Shown one piece after another: positions 17,625 through 26,849 of a DNA stretch of 64,000 nt (positions within the stretch are counted from its first letter, which is position 1; each line of letters starts with the position of its first letter). Under the pieces are notes generated by a model, which searched no databases, was not told the DNA's origin, and saw nothing but the letters and a program-made list of their open reading frames with translations. The stretch is taken from contig JAZKGO010000155.1 of NCBI GenBank assembly GCA_040385875.1, positions 1-64,000 of the forward strand. Direction: 5' to 3'. A program made the position numbers and the translations under genes. The stretch is from JANMZR01 sp040385875 (lineage in GTDB: Bacteria > Bacteroidota > Bacteroidia > Cytophagales > Spirosomataceae).

Positions 17625-18271
17625 AGTAATCTCCCGTCTTCCATTACCAGCTTTCGGTCAGTCATATTTGCCAAGCTTTGATTATGAGTCACAATTACAA
17701 AAGTTTGCTTCAGCTCATCTCGAAGCTTGAAAAATAATTCATGCAACTCATTGGCATTTTTACTGTCCAAATTACCAGAAGGCTCATCTGCAAAAACAAT
17801 TTCAGGTTCATTCATAATTGCACGTGCTATTGCCACTCTCTGCTGCTCCCCGCCGGAAAGCTGCGAAGGCAAATTAGTCAAGCGATCTTTTAGGCCTAAA
17901 AGATCCAATAAATATTCTCCTCTTTTTTTAGATTGCTTGTCATCTCCGCCTTTGATAAATGCTGGCATGCATACATTTTCAAGAGCCGTAAATTCTGCAA
18001 AAAGATTATGAAATTGAAAAATGAACCCCAGTTTTCTGTTTCTGAATTTTGCCAAATCTTTTTCTGAGAGTTCAAAAACATTTTCATCATTGAGCAAAAC
18101 TTGCCCTGAATCTGGTTTATCCAAAGTACCCAATATTTGCAAAAGTGTTGATTTCCCTGCCCCTGAAGCACCTACAATGGATACAATTTCCCCTTTATTG
18201 ATAGTCAAATCAATCCCTTTTAGCACTTCCAAAGTACCGTATCTTTTCTTAATATCTCTAGCAATAAGCAT
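17621..18271 (-). CDS. lolD: ABC transporter ATP-binding protein, LolD type
   Basis: 216 residues. Walker A GASGAGKST (about 34-42), Q-loop IFQFHNLF, signature LSGGEQQRVAIARA, Walker B IVFADEPSG and the H-loop VTHNQS are all present. The length and the EFTALENVCMPAF segment match LolD/MacB-type ATPases. LolD powers LolCE extraction of lipoproteins from the inner membrane for transfer to the outer membrane. No LolC/E permease is encoded next to it, which is usual in Bacteroidota, so the symbol is by similarity only; a MacB-type role is possible. Confidence 0.82.
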   Translation of the reverse strand: MLIARDIKKRYGTLEVLKGIDLTINKGEIVSIVGASGAGKSTLLQILGTLDKPDSGQVLLNDENVFELSEKDLAKFRNRKLGFIFQFHNLFAEFTALENVCMPAFIKGGDDKQSKKRGEYLLDLLGLKDRLTNLPSQLSGGEQQRVAIARAIMNEPEIVFADEPSGNLDSKNANELHELFFKLRDELKQTFVIVTHNQSLANMTDRKLVMEDGRLL

Positions 18272-18420
18272 TCTTTATGGTTTTGATTACAGCAACAAAT
18301 TCCTCCTATTTTGCAGAAATTACATTTTCCACAATTATATTCTTAAAAAAACTCTGCCAAATATAGGTTAATCTACTAAAAATTACTAAAATAAATCTGT
18401 AACAAATGACCGTTATTCAC

Positions 18421-18428
18421 TATTTTTG
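18421..18428 (+). promoter_or_regulatory. Putative -7 element for sucC
   Basis: TATTTTTG fits TAnnTTTG and lies 64 bp before the sucC start. No TTG at the proper distance upstream, so it is a half-supported promoter. Confidence 0.35.
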
Positions 18429-18492
18429 TGCTAGATTATTTTATGTAAAACCTTAATACCATTTATTAAAACCCAAACATCTTAATCAAAGA

Positions 18493-19692
18493 ATGAATAT
18501 TCACGAATACCAAGGAAAAGAAATATTAAAAAGTTTTGGAGTGAGGATCCAAGAAGGAATAGTAGTGGATACGCCTGCAATGGCTGTGGAAGCTGCCCGT
18601 GAACTTACTACACAAACTGGTACTAAATGGCATGTAATTAAAGCGCAGATTCATGCTGGTGGCCGAGGTAAAGGAGGTGGGGTGAAGCTTGCTAAAAACT
18701 TAGACGAAGTACGTGAAAAGTCGAAGCAAATATTGGGTATGCAACTTATTACTCATCAAACTGGCCCAGAAGGCAAGAAAGTACATAAGGTTTTAATCGC
18801 TGAAGATGTATACTATCCTGGCATTTCTGAGCCAAAGGAGTACTATATTTCAATATTATTGGATCGTGCCAAAGGTTGCAATGTAATTATGGCCTCTACT
18901 GAAGGTGGTATGGACATTGAAGAAGTAGCTGAGCATACACCTGAAAAAATAATTAAAGAATGGATTGCTCCCACTGTTGGTTTGCAGCCTTTTCAAGCTA
19001 GAAAAGTAGCCTTTGCTTTAGGCCTTGAAGGCGACGCTTTTAAGGAAATGGTCAAATTTATTAATGCATTGTACCGTGCCTATGTGGAAACGGACTCGTC
19101 AATGTTTGAAATCAATCCAGTACTTAAAACCTCTGATAATAAGATATTAGCAGTAGATGCCAAAGTGAATTTAGACGACAATGCGCTATTCCGTCATAAA
19201 GATTTCGTGACTATGAGAGACATTTCGGAGGAAGATCCATTGGAGGTGGAAGCGGGTGAAAATGACCTGAATTATGTAAAATTGGACGGTAATGTGGGTT
19301 GTATGGTGAACGGAGCTGGACTGGCAATGGCAACTATGGATATTATTAAGCTTTCTGGTGGCGAACCCGCTAACTTCCTAGATGTTGGGGGTGGGGCCAA
19401 TGCCAAAACAGTGGAAGCCGGTTTCAGAATTATTTTAAAAGATCCAAATGTAAAAGCAATCTTGATCAATATTTTTGGTGGAATTGTGCGTTGCGATCGT
19501 GTAGCGACTGGTGTTGTGGAAGCCTATAAAAATATTGGAGAAATCAGAGTACCTATTATTGTGAGACTTCAAGGTACTAATGCTGAACAAGGTGCCAAAA
19601 TAATTGACGACTCTGGCCTTAAAGTATTCAGTGCAGTGGTATTGAAAGATGCCGCTCAAAGAGTAACTGAAGTATTAGCTGGCGTTGCTTAA
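18493..19692 (+). CDS. sucC: Succinate-CoA ligase (ADP-forming) subunit beta
   Basis: 399 residues. Catalyses the substrate-level phosphorylation step of the TCA cycle with SucD. The ATP-grasp domain is complete: MNIHEYQGKEILKSFGV, KAQIHAGGRGKGGGVKLAKN, FEINPVLKT and AVDAKVNLDDNALFRH. The C-terminal CoA-ligase part has GNVGCMVNGAGLAMATMD and INIFGGIVRCDRVATGVV. sucD is not adjacent; separate sucC and sucD loci are frequent in Bacteroidota. A strong terminator follows at once. Confidence 0.97.
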   Translation: MNIHEYQGKEILKSFGVRIQEGIVVDTPAMAVEAARELTTQTGTKWHVIKAQIHAGGRGKGGGVKLAKNLDEVREKSKQILGMQLITHQTGPEGKKVHKVLIAEDVYYPGISEPKEYYISILLDRAKGCNVIMASTEGGMDIEEVAEHTPEKIIKEWIAPTVGLQPFQARKVAFALGLEGDAFKEMVKFINALYRAYVETDSSMFEINPVLKTSDNKILAVDAKVNLDDNALFRHKDFVTMRDISEEDPLEVEAGENDLNYVKLDGNVGCMVNGAGLAMATMDIIKLSGGEPANFLDVGGGANAKTVEAGFRIILKDPNVKAILINIFGGIVRCDRVATGVVEAYKNIGEIRVPIIVRLQGTNAEQGAKIIDDSGLKVFSAVVLKDAAQRVTEVLAGVA

Positions 19693-19717
19693 ATTATATA
19701 AAATTTAATTTTTAGTG

Positions 19718-19750
19718 AAAAAGAGATGCCTTTAAAAAGCATCTCTTTTT
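19718..19750 (+). terminator. Intrinsic terminator after sucC
   Basis: Perfect 12-bp arms (AAAAAGAGATGC / GCATCTCTTTTT) with a 9-nt loop. Confidence 0.88.
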
Positions 19751-19789
19751 AATATTCCCAAATTCTAATTGAATTTTTCATCAAGAAAT

Positions 19790-21280
19790 ATGACCCAAAC
19801 CAAGTTATTTTATTCATTATTAGCAGCTTGCAATTTCACTTTTTTGGTTTATTTTCTACTATTAGGCTATTATAACCAGCCAGCTCTCGACGATTATTGT
19901 GTAATCAGTGCCCAAAGTTATTATGGATTTAACAGCCCAATTACCTTTTGGTATCAATTCTGGAATGGACGCTATCTACCTTTGTATTTCTGCAACCTAT
20001 TTTTGTCACTTTTTGTAAAAACTGATACCACAATTTGGTTTACCCTTTTTTTGATGGTGGGTTTCATTTTTTCAATTTATCGAATACTATCCATTCTTTC
20101 AAAAAAATATCTAGTAGATAAGCCCACTAATAATTGGCATTTATTCAATATTTCGGCTTTCATTTTCAATATTCTCGTTTATAACAATTTCAAATTCAAT
20201 ACCTTTTTCTGGCTCAATGCTTCCACTATGTATTTTGGAGGCATTTTATTCTTTTTAATTGGAATAGGAGAAATATTAGCCAATCAAAAAAAATGGTACA
20301 GTAATGCCCTTATTGTATTTTCATTTTTGTATGCTGGCTGTTCAACAGAAAATCATGCATTAGTGATGGTTATGATAATGGTTGGGTTAATTGGAATCAA
20401 ATATTTATTTCCCAAAAAAATTAAAATTAATTTAAGCCCAAATTATTATTTAGGTACAGTCTCACTATTTATCTCATTTTTACTCTTGATAATGGCACCG
20501 GGTAGCCAGCAACGTATTGTTAGTGATTCAGCCCATGTTACTAATAATGGCAAACTAACCTTAATTATCGATTTTTTTCAAAATTTCACTTTGAAATACT
20601 TTCAATTAATTGGAGAAATCATTTTACTCTATTTACCATTTGTTTTACTGGTAATTCCTATATTTCTTTCAATTTTCAATGCCCAAATCAGCCAAAAAAT
20701 AGCTGATTCAAATTCTAAAAAAATCCAGATAGGGCCATTTATATTGGCTTTAATTGCCTTAATTGGGGCAGCAATCGCTCCCACTATTTATATTTTTGGG
20801 AATCTTGGCCCACAAAGGATACTCACCATTGTGAATGTCTTGCTTTTAGCATTCACTTTGATAATCTGCTTAAAGGTGTTTATAAAAAATTACAAACAAC
20901 TGAATTTCAAACTAGTACATCAAATTGCAATAGTCGCCATCTTAATGATTACGGCTCAGGTTGGAATGAGGATTTTTACAGAAACACCAAAACTGCAGAA
21001 GTATAGTAGCTTCGAAATCGAAAAACGTAAGAATCTTAATGAATTTGGAGGGAAGGAAGATTTCGTTTACCAAAATCCTGAAGAATTAAATACACCTAAT
21101 ATTTCTGAAAAAATAATTGTTTATTTATTGGAGCCTAAATATTCTGATCAATTAACTCCATTCCGCAAAATCCTTAAACACGAGCCAATTCTACCCAATA
21201 TCATTGATGAATTTGACATAAAAATCTATGAGGATTGTTACCATGGAGCTTATAGAAAAGTGGTAAAAATACGAAAATAA
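19790..21280 (+). CDS. Polytopic membrane protein, DUF6056-like
   Basis: About 496 residues with roughly 10-11 transmembrane helices. The first periplasmic loop NQPALDDYCVISAQSYYGF with GRYLPLYFCNLF further on matches the pattern of DUF6056 and related GtrC-like glucosyltransferases, where the paired Asp after the first helix is likely catalytic. The C-terminal about 85 residues are soluble. The start at ATG 19790 (MTQTKLFYSLL) is preferred over the in-frame TTG at 19769. It stands alone between two terminators. With the proteins at 7362 and 16062 it is the third large GT-C-like membrane protein within 14 kb. Donor and acceptor are unknown. Confidence 0.6.
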   Translation: MTQTKLFYSLLAACNFTFLVYFLLLGYYNQPALDDYCVISAQSYYGFNSPITFWYQFWNGRYLPLYFCNLFLSLFVKTDTTIWFTLFLMVGFIFSIYRILSILSKKYLVDKPTNNWHLFNISAFIFNILVYNNFKFNTFFWLNASTMYFGGILFFLIGIGEILANQKKWYSNALIVFSFLYAGCSTENHALVMVMIMVGLIGIKYLFPKKIKINLSPNYYLGTVSLFISFLLLIMAPGSQQRIVSDSAHVTNNGKLTLIIDFFQNFTLKYFQLIGEIILLYLPFVLLVIPIFLSIFNAQISQKIADSNSKKIQIGPFILALIALIGAAIAPTIYIFGNLGPQRILTIVNVLLLAFTLIICLKVFIKNYKQLNFKLVHQIAIVAILMITAQVGMRIFTETPKLQKYSSFEIEKRKNLNEFGGKEDFVYQNPEELNTPNISEKIIVYLLEPKYSDQLTPFRKILKHEPILPNIIDEFDIKIYEDCYHGAYRKVVKIRK

Positions 21281-21313
21281 AAAAGGGCAAAAGTTGAAAC
21301 TCTTGCCCCTTTT
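21279..21313. terminator. Bidirectional terminator between convergent genes
   Basis: Arms AAAAGGGCAA... and ...TTGCCCCTTTT with two mismatches and a short GAAA-containing loop; the A-rich and T-rich ends allow use by both the forward membrane-protein gene and the reverse M48 gene. Confidence 0.65.
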
Positions 21314-21329
21314 AATAGATAAAACTATT

Positions 21330-22181
21330 CTAATATTTTGTACTGGAAACAATTCCAGTAACCTTTGTATATTCTTTTAAAGCTTCGGGCATAAATTTGG
21401 TAATACCCGCAATACGCTGAGCATCAGTAGGGTGAGTTGACAAAATTACTGGAGGCTTTGGCCCCCCAGCTAAAGCGCCCATTCTTTTCCAAAAAGGAAT
21501 GGCTTCCTCAGGATTATAGCCAGCCATCGCCATAAATATTAAACCTAGATGATCAGCTTCTGACTCTTGATTTCTTCCATTTGCCAAAAGGCCTAATTGA
21601 GCTCCTGCGGGTGCGGCTAGTCCAAAAATCTGATTCCAAAGATCTTGAGTTTGCTGTGGCTTATTATTCATGGCTACGCCCAAACCTATTTGTCCAGCTA
21701 ATAATAATCCTTGTGCCAACATTCCATTACTCATACGCTCAGCCCCATGTTTAGCAATTGCATGCGATACCTCATGTCCCATCACTACCGCAAGGCCAGT
21801 TTCAGTTTGAGTAACAGGCAAGATTCCAGTGTAAACGACCATTTTGCCACCAGGCATACACCAGGCATTCACTTCCTTACTTTCCACTAAATTAGTTTCA
21901 AATGCAAATCCGCTCAAATAATCAGGTTTTTTATGATCTACAAAATATTGCTGGGCCGCCTTTGCAATTTTATCACCAACTCTTTTGGCCATTTGGGTAT
22001 TGTAATTGCTATTCGGAACTACTTTATTGGTATCCAAAAAGGATTTATAACTGGTAAGTGCCATAGCGTTAAGCTCATTGTCACCCACCAAAATAAACTG
22101 CTTACGGTTCGAAATCGGTACAGTTGTGCAGCCTATAATAAGTGTAATAATTAAGAGGCTCGAGAATAGAAACTTTTTCAT
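21330..22181 (-). CDS. M48-family metallopeptidase lipoprotein
   Basis: 283 residues with a lipoprotein signal (TLIIGCTTVPIS, Cys18). The zinc site HEVSH (His136, Glu137, His140) and the third ligand in RNQESEADHLGL are intact. The NAWCMPGGKMVVYTGILP strand matches BepA/LoiP-like periplasmic M48 proteases, which degrade or help fold outer-membrane proteins. It lacks the TPR domain of BepA and so is closer to LoiP/YggG in size. It is transcribed alone, away from the fumarylacetoacetase-like gene, with which it shares a 272-bp divergent intergenic region. Confidence 0.92.
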   Translation of the reverse strand: MKKFLFSSLLIITLIIGCTTVPISNRKQFILVGDNELNAMALTSYKSFLDTNKVVPNSNYNTQMAKRVGDKIAKAAQQYFVDHKKPDYLSGFAFETNLVESKEVNAWCMPGGKMVVYTGILPVTQTETGLAVVMGHEVSHAIAKHGAERMSNGMLAQGLLLAGQIGLGVAMNNKPQQTQDLWNQIFGLAAPAGAQLGLLANGRNQESEADHLGLIFMAMAGYNPEEAIPFWKRMGALAGGPKPPVILSTHPTDAQRIAGITKFMPEALKEYTKVTGIVSSTKY

Positions 22182-22237
22182 TTTTTTAAATTTGTAAAGG
22201 ATAAGAATTGAAAATAAAATAACAATAAAGACAAAAA

Positions 22238-22271
22238 TTGGGTCATTTTTAAGGCAAACTGCTTAATTTTG
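22238..22271 (+). promoter_or_regulatory. Putative promoter in the M48/FAH intergenic region
   Basis: TTG at 22238-22240 and TAATTTTG at 22264-22271 are spaced 23 bp apart, matching the Bacteroidota consensus. It would give a leader of about 175 nt before the gene at 22454. No structured leader was recognised. Confidence 0.4.
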
Positions 22272-22453
22272 TATTAAAATCACATTTAGAACGTAAAGTA
22301 AACAGATTTAGTTGTTTTTGATTTTCATTTTGAACAAATAACAATAATTATTAATTGCTTTTTAACCTTCTTCGTTAAATAATTCCAGATTCAACTAGTC
22401 AATTAGATAATATTGCTGGTTGTATTTATTCTCTAAAAGTTAATAGTTTTCAA

Positions 22454-23065
22454 ATGAAAATAATAGCAATAGGCCGTAATTATGCTGAACATATCGCTGA
22501 ATTAAATAATGAGCGACCCGACGAACCAGTCATTTTTTTAAAGCCTGATACTGCCTTACTCACTGATAATGAGGCGTTTTACTATCCCTCCTTCTCAAAT
22601 GATATTCATCATGAGGTAGAAATTTTACTCAAAATAAACAACATGGGTAAAAATATCAAGAAAGAATTTGCACATAAATATTACAACGAAATCGGCATCG
22701 GGATAGATTTTACAGCGAGAGATTTGCAGTCTAAATTAAAAGAAAAAGGATTGCCTTGGGAAAAAGCAAAGGGTTTTAATGGTTCGGCTCCTATTTCGAA
22801 ATTTGTTTCAAAAGAGCAATTTGCTGATCTTTCAAATTTAAATTTCAATTTAGATATCAATGGTACTCGTGTTCAAACTGGCAATACCACTATGATGCTT
22901 TGGAATTTTGATGAAATCATTGAACATATTTCTCAGTTTTTTACCTTAAAAGTGGGCGATATCATTTTTACAGGAACACCTAAAGGAGTTGGGGCAGTAA
23001 AAATTGGTGACAAGTTAGAGGCCTATATCGAAAATACGAAAATGATGGAATTTGAAGTGAAATAA
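22454..23065 (+). CDS. Fumarylacetoacetate hydrolase-family protein
   Basis: 203 residues. Matches the compact FAH fold: MKIIAIGRNYAEHIAELNN, EPVIFLKPDTALL, HHEVEILLKI (metal-binding acidic residues), IGIDFTARDLQ and GDIIFTGTPKGVGAVKIGD. Members include acylpyruvases/oxaloacetate tautomerases (FAHD1-like) and 2-hydroxyhepta-diene-dioate isomerases; the short length and GIDFTARDLQ point to the acylpyruvase/tautomerase branch. Exact substrate is not decidable from sequence. The M23 peptidase gene follows after 104 bp. Confidence 0.88.
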   Translation: MKIIAIGRNYAEHIAELNNERPDEPVIFLKPDTALLTDNEAFYYPSFSNDIHHEVEILLKINNMGKNIKKEFAHKYYNEIGIGIDFTARDLQSKLKEKGLPWEKAKGFNGSAPISKFVSKEQFADLSNLNFNLDINGTRVQTGNTTMMLWNFDEIIEHISQFFTLKVGDIIFTGTPKGVGAVKIGDKLEAYIENTKMMEFEVK

Positions 23066-23169
23066 TCCTAATAGTGATTAATTTGACCATTATTTCAAAA
23101 ACAATCACTCAGATTAATCGTTAAAGTTTAGAAGAATAAATTATTTGGAAAAATCAATAAAACCAGATA

Positions 23170-25346
23170 ATGAAAAATATCAAAGCATTGAAGCACAATA
23201 GATTAGCAATATTATTACTCTTATTCAGTCCTCACATTTTTGCACAAAAAGTAAAAGAACTAAGTTATCCCAAGGGATATTTTATGTTTCCGATACGGCC
23301 AGGCCTCATCAATCACCTTTCAGGTACTTTGGGCGACTTACGCAGCATGCATTTTCATGGAGGTTTGGATATCAAAACTGAGCAAAGGATAGGTCTTCCA
23401 GTATATGCGGCGGCCGATGGATATGTGCAAGAGATTCGTGTAAGCACTTCGGGCTACGGCAATGGGCTTTTTATCAAACATCCCAATGGGATGACTACCG
23501 TTTATGGTCATTTGGATAGTTTTCAGGGTGATATCGGTGAAATTGCCACTAGAAAAAGATATGAAGACCAGACCTTTGAGCTCAGTTACAAACCAGAAAT
23601 CAACGAAATACCAGTAAAAAAGGGACAAATAATTGGTTTATCAGGCAATTCTGGTGGATCCGGCGGCCCGCATTTGCACTTTGAAATCAGAAATGAATTC
23701 AATAACTTATTGAATCCACTTTATTTTGGATTTAGTGAAATCAGCGATTCGGTACCCCCTCAAATTCAAGGCATCATTATCAAAGCGCTTCAAGTCGATT
23801 CCCGAATTAATCAAAAATTTGGTCGACAATTTTTTTATCCTAAAAAAACAATAGCAGGATATAATATAGCCGAAAACATTATTGCAAATGGCGAAATAGG
23901 ATTGGAAATGTTAGCAGTTGATAAAATGAACTTCAACAATAATGCATATGGAATTAGCTGTATTGAAATGCATGTGAATGGAGAGGAAAGTTTTTATTTT
24001 CATTTGGAAAAAATCCCAGTGGAAGATTCACGTGATATTAATCTACATATTGATTATGCATTGGAAAAAACAATTGGAAAGAAATATCAGCGACTAAATT
24101 TGGCCGATGGAAACAATAAACTTCCAATTTACAAACCAGATGCAAATGCTGGAAAACTAAAAATTGAGCATGGCAAATCTTACAATATTGAAATTAAAGC
24201 TTGGGATTCATTTGAAAATCTAAGTAAACTTAATTTTACAATTCTAGGTGATACCACTCGGCCAAACTTAAATTTAAAACCCAGCAAACTCAGCCAATCT
24301 ATTGATTATCAAATAGATGAGAATACATTGATTGTTACTTTAAAAAATGCAAAAAGCCTTGAAACTGTTTGTGAGTTAGGAGTGAATGGAAAATCAGTCG
24401 AGTTGCCAATTGCCTATTTACAGAATAGTAATGCAGTTTTTTTATATGATTTGAGAAAAGGATTACCCCAATATGTTGAAATTGACGAAATCCAACAACC
24501 CTTTCTTTTCACCAAAAGTGTACCTTCAAGCAAAAGCATCGATTTTATTTCNNNNNNNNNNNNNNNNNNNNNNNNNNNNNNNNNNNNNNNNNNNNNNNNN
24601 NNNNNNNNNNNNNNNNNNNNNNNNNNNNNNNNNNNNNNNNNNNNNNNNNNNAACCCTTTCTTTTCACCAAAAGTGTACCTTCAAGCAAAAGCATCGATTT
24701 TATTTCTGGTAACTTTAAAATAAAATTTACCGAAAATTCCATTTACGATACCTTACATTTGGAGCTAAACGATCGCAATGGAAAAAGTTTTCAAATTGGC
24801 CAGTCTACTGTTCCACTAGCGGAGCCCATTGAGGTAGAATACAAAACCAAAGGGCAGTTTAACCCTTCAAAAGATTTGGTATATAATGTATATGGCAATG
24901 CCAGAAGATTACAAAAAACCGAATGGGACAGCAATAGAGTCAAGTTCAGAATCAATGAACTGGGTGATTTTCAGATACTTAATGATACGATTGCCCCCAT
25001 CATACATCCAGTAATTAAAAATAGCAATAAATTAGCCTTCAGAATTTCAGATAATTTGGCAGGAATTAAAAGCTTTAGAGCTGAAGTGGACGGCAAATAT
25101 GTACTAATGGATTATGATTTCAAAAGAAGGTTAATTTGGTCCATAAAATCGGATAGTACAGAGACTTTTGTTGGCGATTTGAAGTTGAGTGTAGTTGATA
25201 ATGCAGGAAATGAAAGTACTTATGAGTCAAATATGGACGTACCTTTGCCTACCCCAAAGCTGAAGAAATCAAAAGGGAAACCATCAAAAAAGGGTAAAAC
25301 CATCAAAAAGAAAACAAATAGTAGAAAAAAATCTAAAAAGAAATAA
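23170..25346 (+). CDS. M23-family metallopeptidase (split by a false assembly gap)
   Basis: A signal peptide (ILLLLFSPHIFAQ) precedes a LytM/M23 domain (about 45-200) with ligands in RSMHFHGGLDI, TVYGHLD and GPHLHFEIR, as in peptidoglycan DD-endopeptidases and their scaffolding homologues. A long beta-rich C-terminal part and a Lys-rich tail (KKSKGKPSKKGKTIKKK) follow. The N block at 24552-24651 is flanked by the same 55 bp. Deleting the Ns plus one copy joins 24551 to 24707 in frame through DFIS-GNFKIKF, giving one 673-residue protein. Apparent separate genes on either side are artefacts. bcp starts 2 bp after the stop. Confidence 0.9.
24497..24706. other. False gap: 55-bp copies flanking 100 Ns
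   Basis: 24497-24551 equals 24652-24706 base for base, with 100 Ns (24552-24651) between. This is the signature of two contigs that share a terminal k-mer and were scaffolded without merging; the true sequence is 155 bp shorter. Confidence 0.95.
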
Positions 25347-25348
25347 AG

Positions 25349-25801
25349 ATGCCATTAGAAATAGGAAAACCAGCTCCAGACTTTTCTCAAAAAGATCAAA
25401 ACGGAAATATGATAAATCTTTCAGATTTTCGTGGAAAAAAGGTACTTTTGTATTTCTATCCACAAGATAACACTCCAACTTGTACCATTCAGAGTTGCAA
25501 CCTGAATGATAATCTCCCAGATTTGAAAAAGGCTGGTTATGAAGTAATTGGAGTATCTGAGGACAATGAAAAGTCGCACCAAAAATTTATTAAAAAATTT
25601 AGTTTAGGTTTTACGCTTATTTCAGATGTAGATCACCAATTGATTGATAAATATGACGTTTGGGGCGAAAAAACTACCTTTGGCAAGACCTATATGGGTT
25701 TGAGAAGAACAACCTTTTTAATAGATGAGAACGGAATTCTTACCCATATTATCGATAAAGTAGAGTCTAAAAAACATGCAGAACAAGTGATGAATTCTTG
25801 A
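25349..25801 (+). CDS. bcp: Thioredoxin-dependent thiol peroxidase Bcp
   Basis: 150 residues, the usual size. Bcp/PrxQ reduces hydroperoxides using thioredoxin. The peroxidatic Cys45 lies in PQDNTPTCTIQSC and the resolving cysteine Cys50 is five residues later, the two-cysteine form of the family. GEKTTFGKTYMGLRRTTFLID is also diagnostic. It follows the M23 gene by 2 bp, implying co-transcription. A second peroxiredoxin of the 1-Cys type lies at the end of the window. Confidence 0.95.
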   Translation: MPLEIGKPAPDFSQKDQNGNMINLSDFRGKKVLLYFYPQDNTPTCTIQSCNLNDNLPDLKKAGYEVIGVSEDNEKSHQKFIKKFSLGFTLISDVDHQLIDKYDVWGEKTTFGKTYMGLRRTTFLIDENGILTHIIDKVESKKHAEQVMNS

Positions 25802-25882
25802 AATATATATTAAATCATTTTCAAAAAACGCTTATTTTAACCCCTTTTCAATCAAAAAAATGATTGGAAAATCCCTAACAAA

Positions 25883-26749
25883 ATGGAAATTACCGAATTA
25901 GAAAAAATTAGTTCGCAAGTACGCAGAGATATCGTAAGAATGGTGCATGCTTGCCAAAGTGGCCATCCTGGAGGTAGTCTTGGATGTACAGATCTTTTGG
26001 TTGGTCTGTATTTTCAGCAAATGAAAATCAATAACCGAAAAGGCAAAGGAAATTACTTAACATTCAATATGGATGGCACAAACGAAGATTTATTTTTTCT
26101 TTCAAATGGCCATATTTCACCCGTATTCTATTCAGTTTTAGCTCACAGAGGCTATTTTGGGGTAGCAGAGCTTGCAACCTTTCGTAAACTAAACTCTCGT
26201 TTACAAGGCCACCCAACCACCCATGAGCACCTTCCTGGTATTAGAATTGCCTCAGGTTCTTTGGGTCAAGGTCTTTCTGTGGCTATCGGTGCAGCAATGG
26301 CCAAAAAGTTAAACGGTGATCAATCAATAGTCTATTGTTTAATGGGCGATGGAGAGCAGCAGGAAGGCCAAGTTTGGGAAGCCGCTACCTTTGCTCCACA
26401 TCACAAAGTGGATAATTTGATTGCTTTGATTGATTTGAATGGCCAACAAATTGATGGGCCAACTGAAAAAGTAATGAATAACCGCAGCCTAAAAGCCAAG
26501 TACAAAGCTTTTGGTTGGAATGTGATTGAGATGAAGGATGGCAATAACATGGAAGATGTGATCAAAACCTTGCGGAAAGCCAAAAGACTGACTGGAAAAG
26601 GTGAGCCTATCATGATTATGATGAAAACCGAAATGGGAGCTGGTGTTGATTTTATGATGCATACGCATAAATGGCACGGTACCGCACCAAACAACGATCA
26701 ATTGGCAGTCGCTTTGGCTCAATTACCTGAAACATTGGGGGATTATTAA
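25883..26749 (+). CDS. Transketolase, N-terminal (ThDP-binding) subunit
   Basis: 288 residues. Contains the N-terminal transketolase half: RRDIVRMVHACQSGHPGGSL, DLFFLSNGHISPVFYS, IASGSLGQGLSVAIG and the ThDP motif MGDGEQQEGQVWEA ... IDLNGQQIDG. The second half is encoded 100 bp downstream. Split transketolases act as an A2B2 enzyme of the non-oxidative pentose phosphate pathway and are common in Bacteroidota and Archaea. Confidence 0.95.
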   Translation: MEITELEKISSQVRRDIVRMVHACQSGHPGGSLGCTDLLVGLYFQQMKINNRKGKGNYLTFNMDGTNEDLFFLSNGHISPVFYSVLAHRGYFGVAELATFRKLNSRLQGHPTTHEHLPGIRIASGSLGQGLSVAIGAAMAKKLNGDQSIVYCLMGDGEQQEGQVWEAATFAPHHKVDNLIALIDLNGQQIDGPTEKVMNNRSLKAKYKAFGWNVIEMKDGNNMEDVIKTLRKAKRLTGKGEPIMIMMKTEMGAGVDFMMHTHKWHGTAPNNDQLAVALAQLPETLGDY

Positions 26750-26849
26750 CACCCCCTCTGTCCCTTTCGAGGAAGTAAATAATTGGTTATAAATAAAATT
26801 AATAATTTAACTAGGCTGAATTCCCCACTAAGGGTAAGCCAGAAGTAAT

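Noticed and set aside
18021..18371. 116-residue forward open frame over the lolD gene start
   Set aside because: Mostly antisense to lolD; Phe/Ser/Leu-rich and without recognisable pattern.
24473..24759. Separate small genes on either side of the N block in the M23 gene
   Set aside because: They arise from the duplicated 55-mer and Ns; the merged sequence is one continuous gene.
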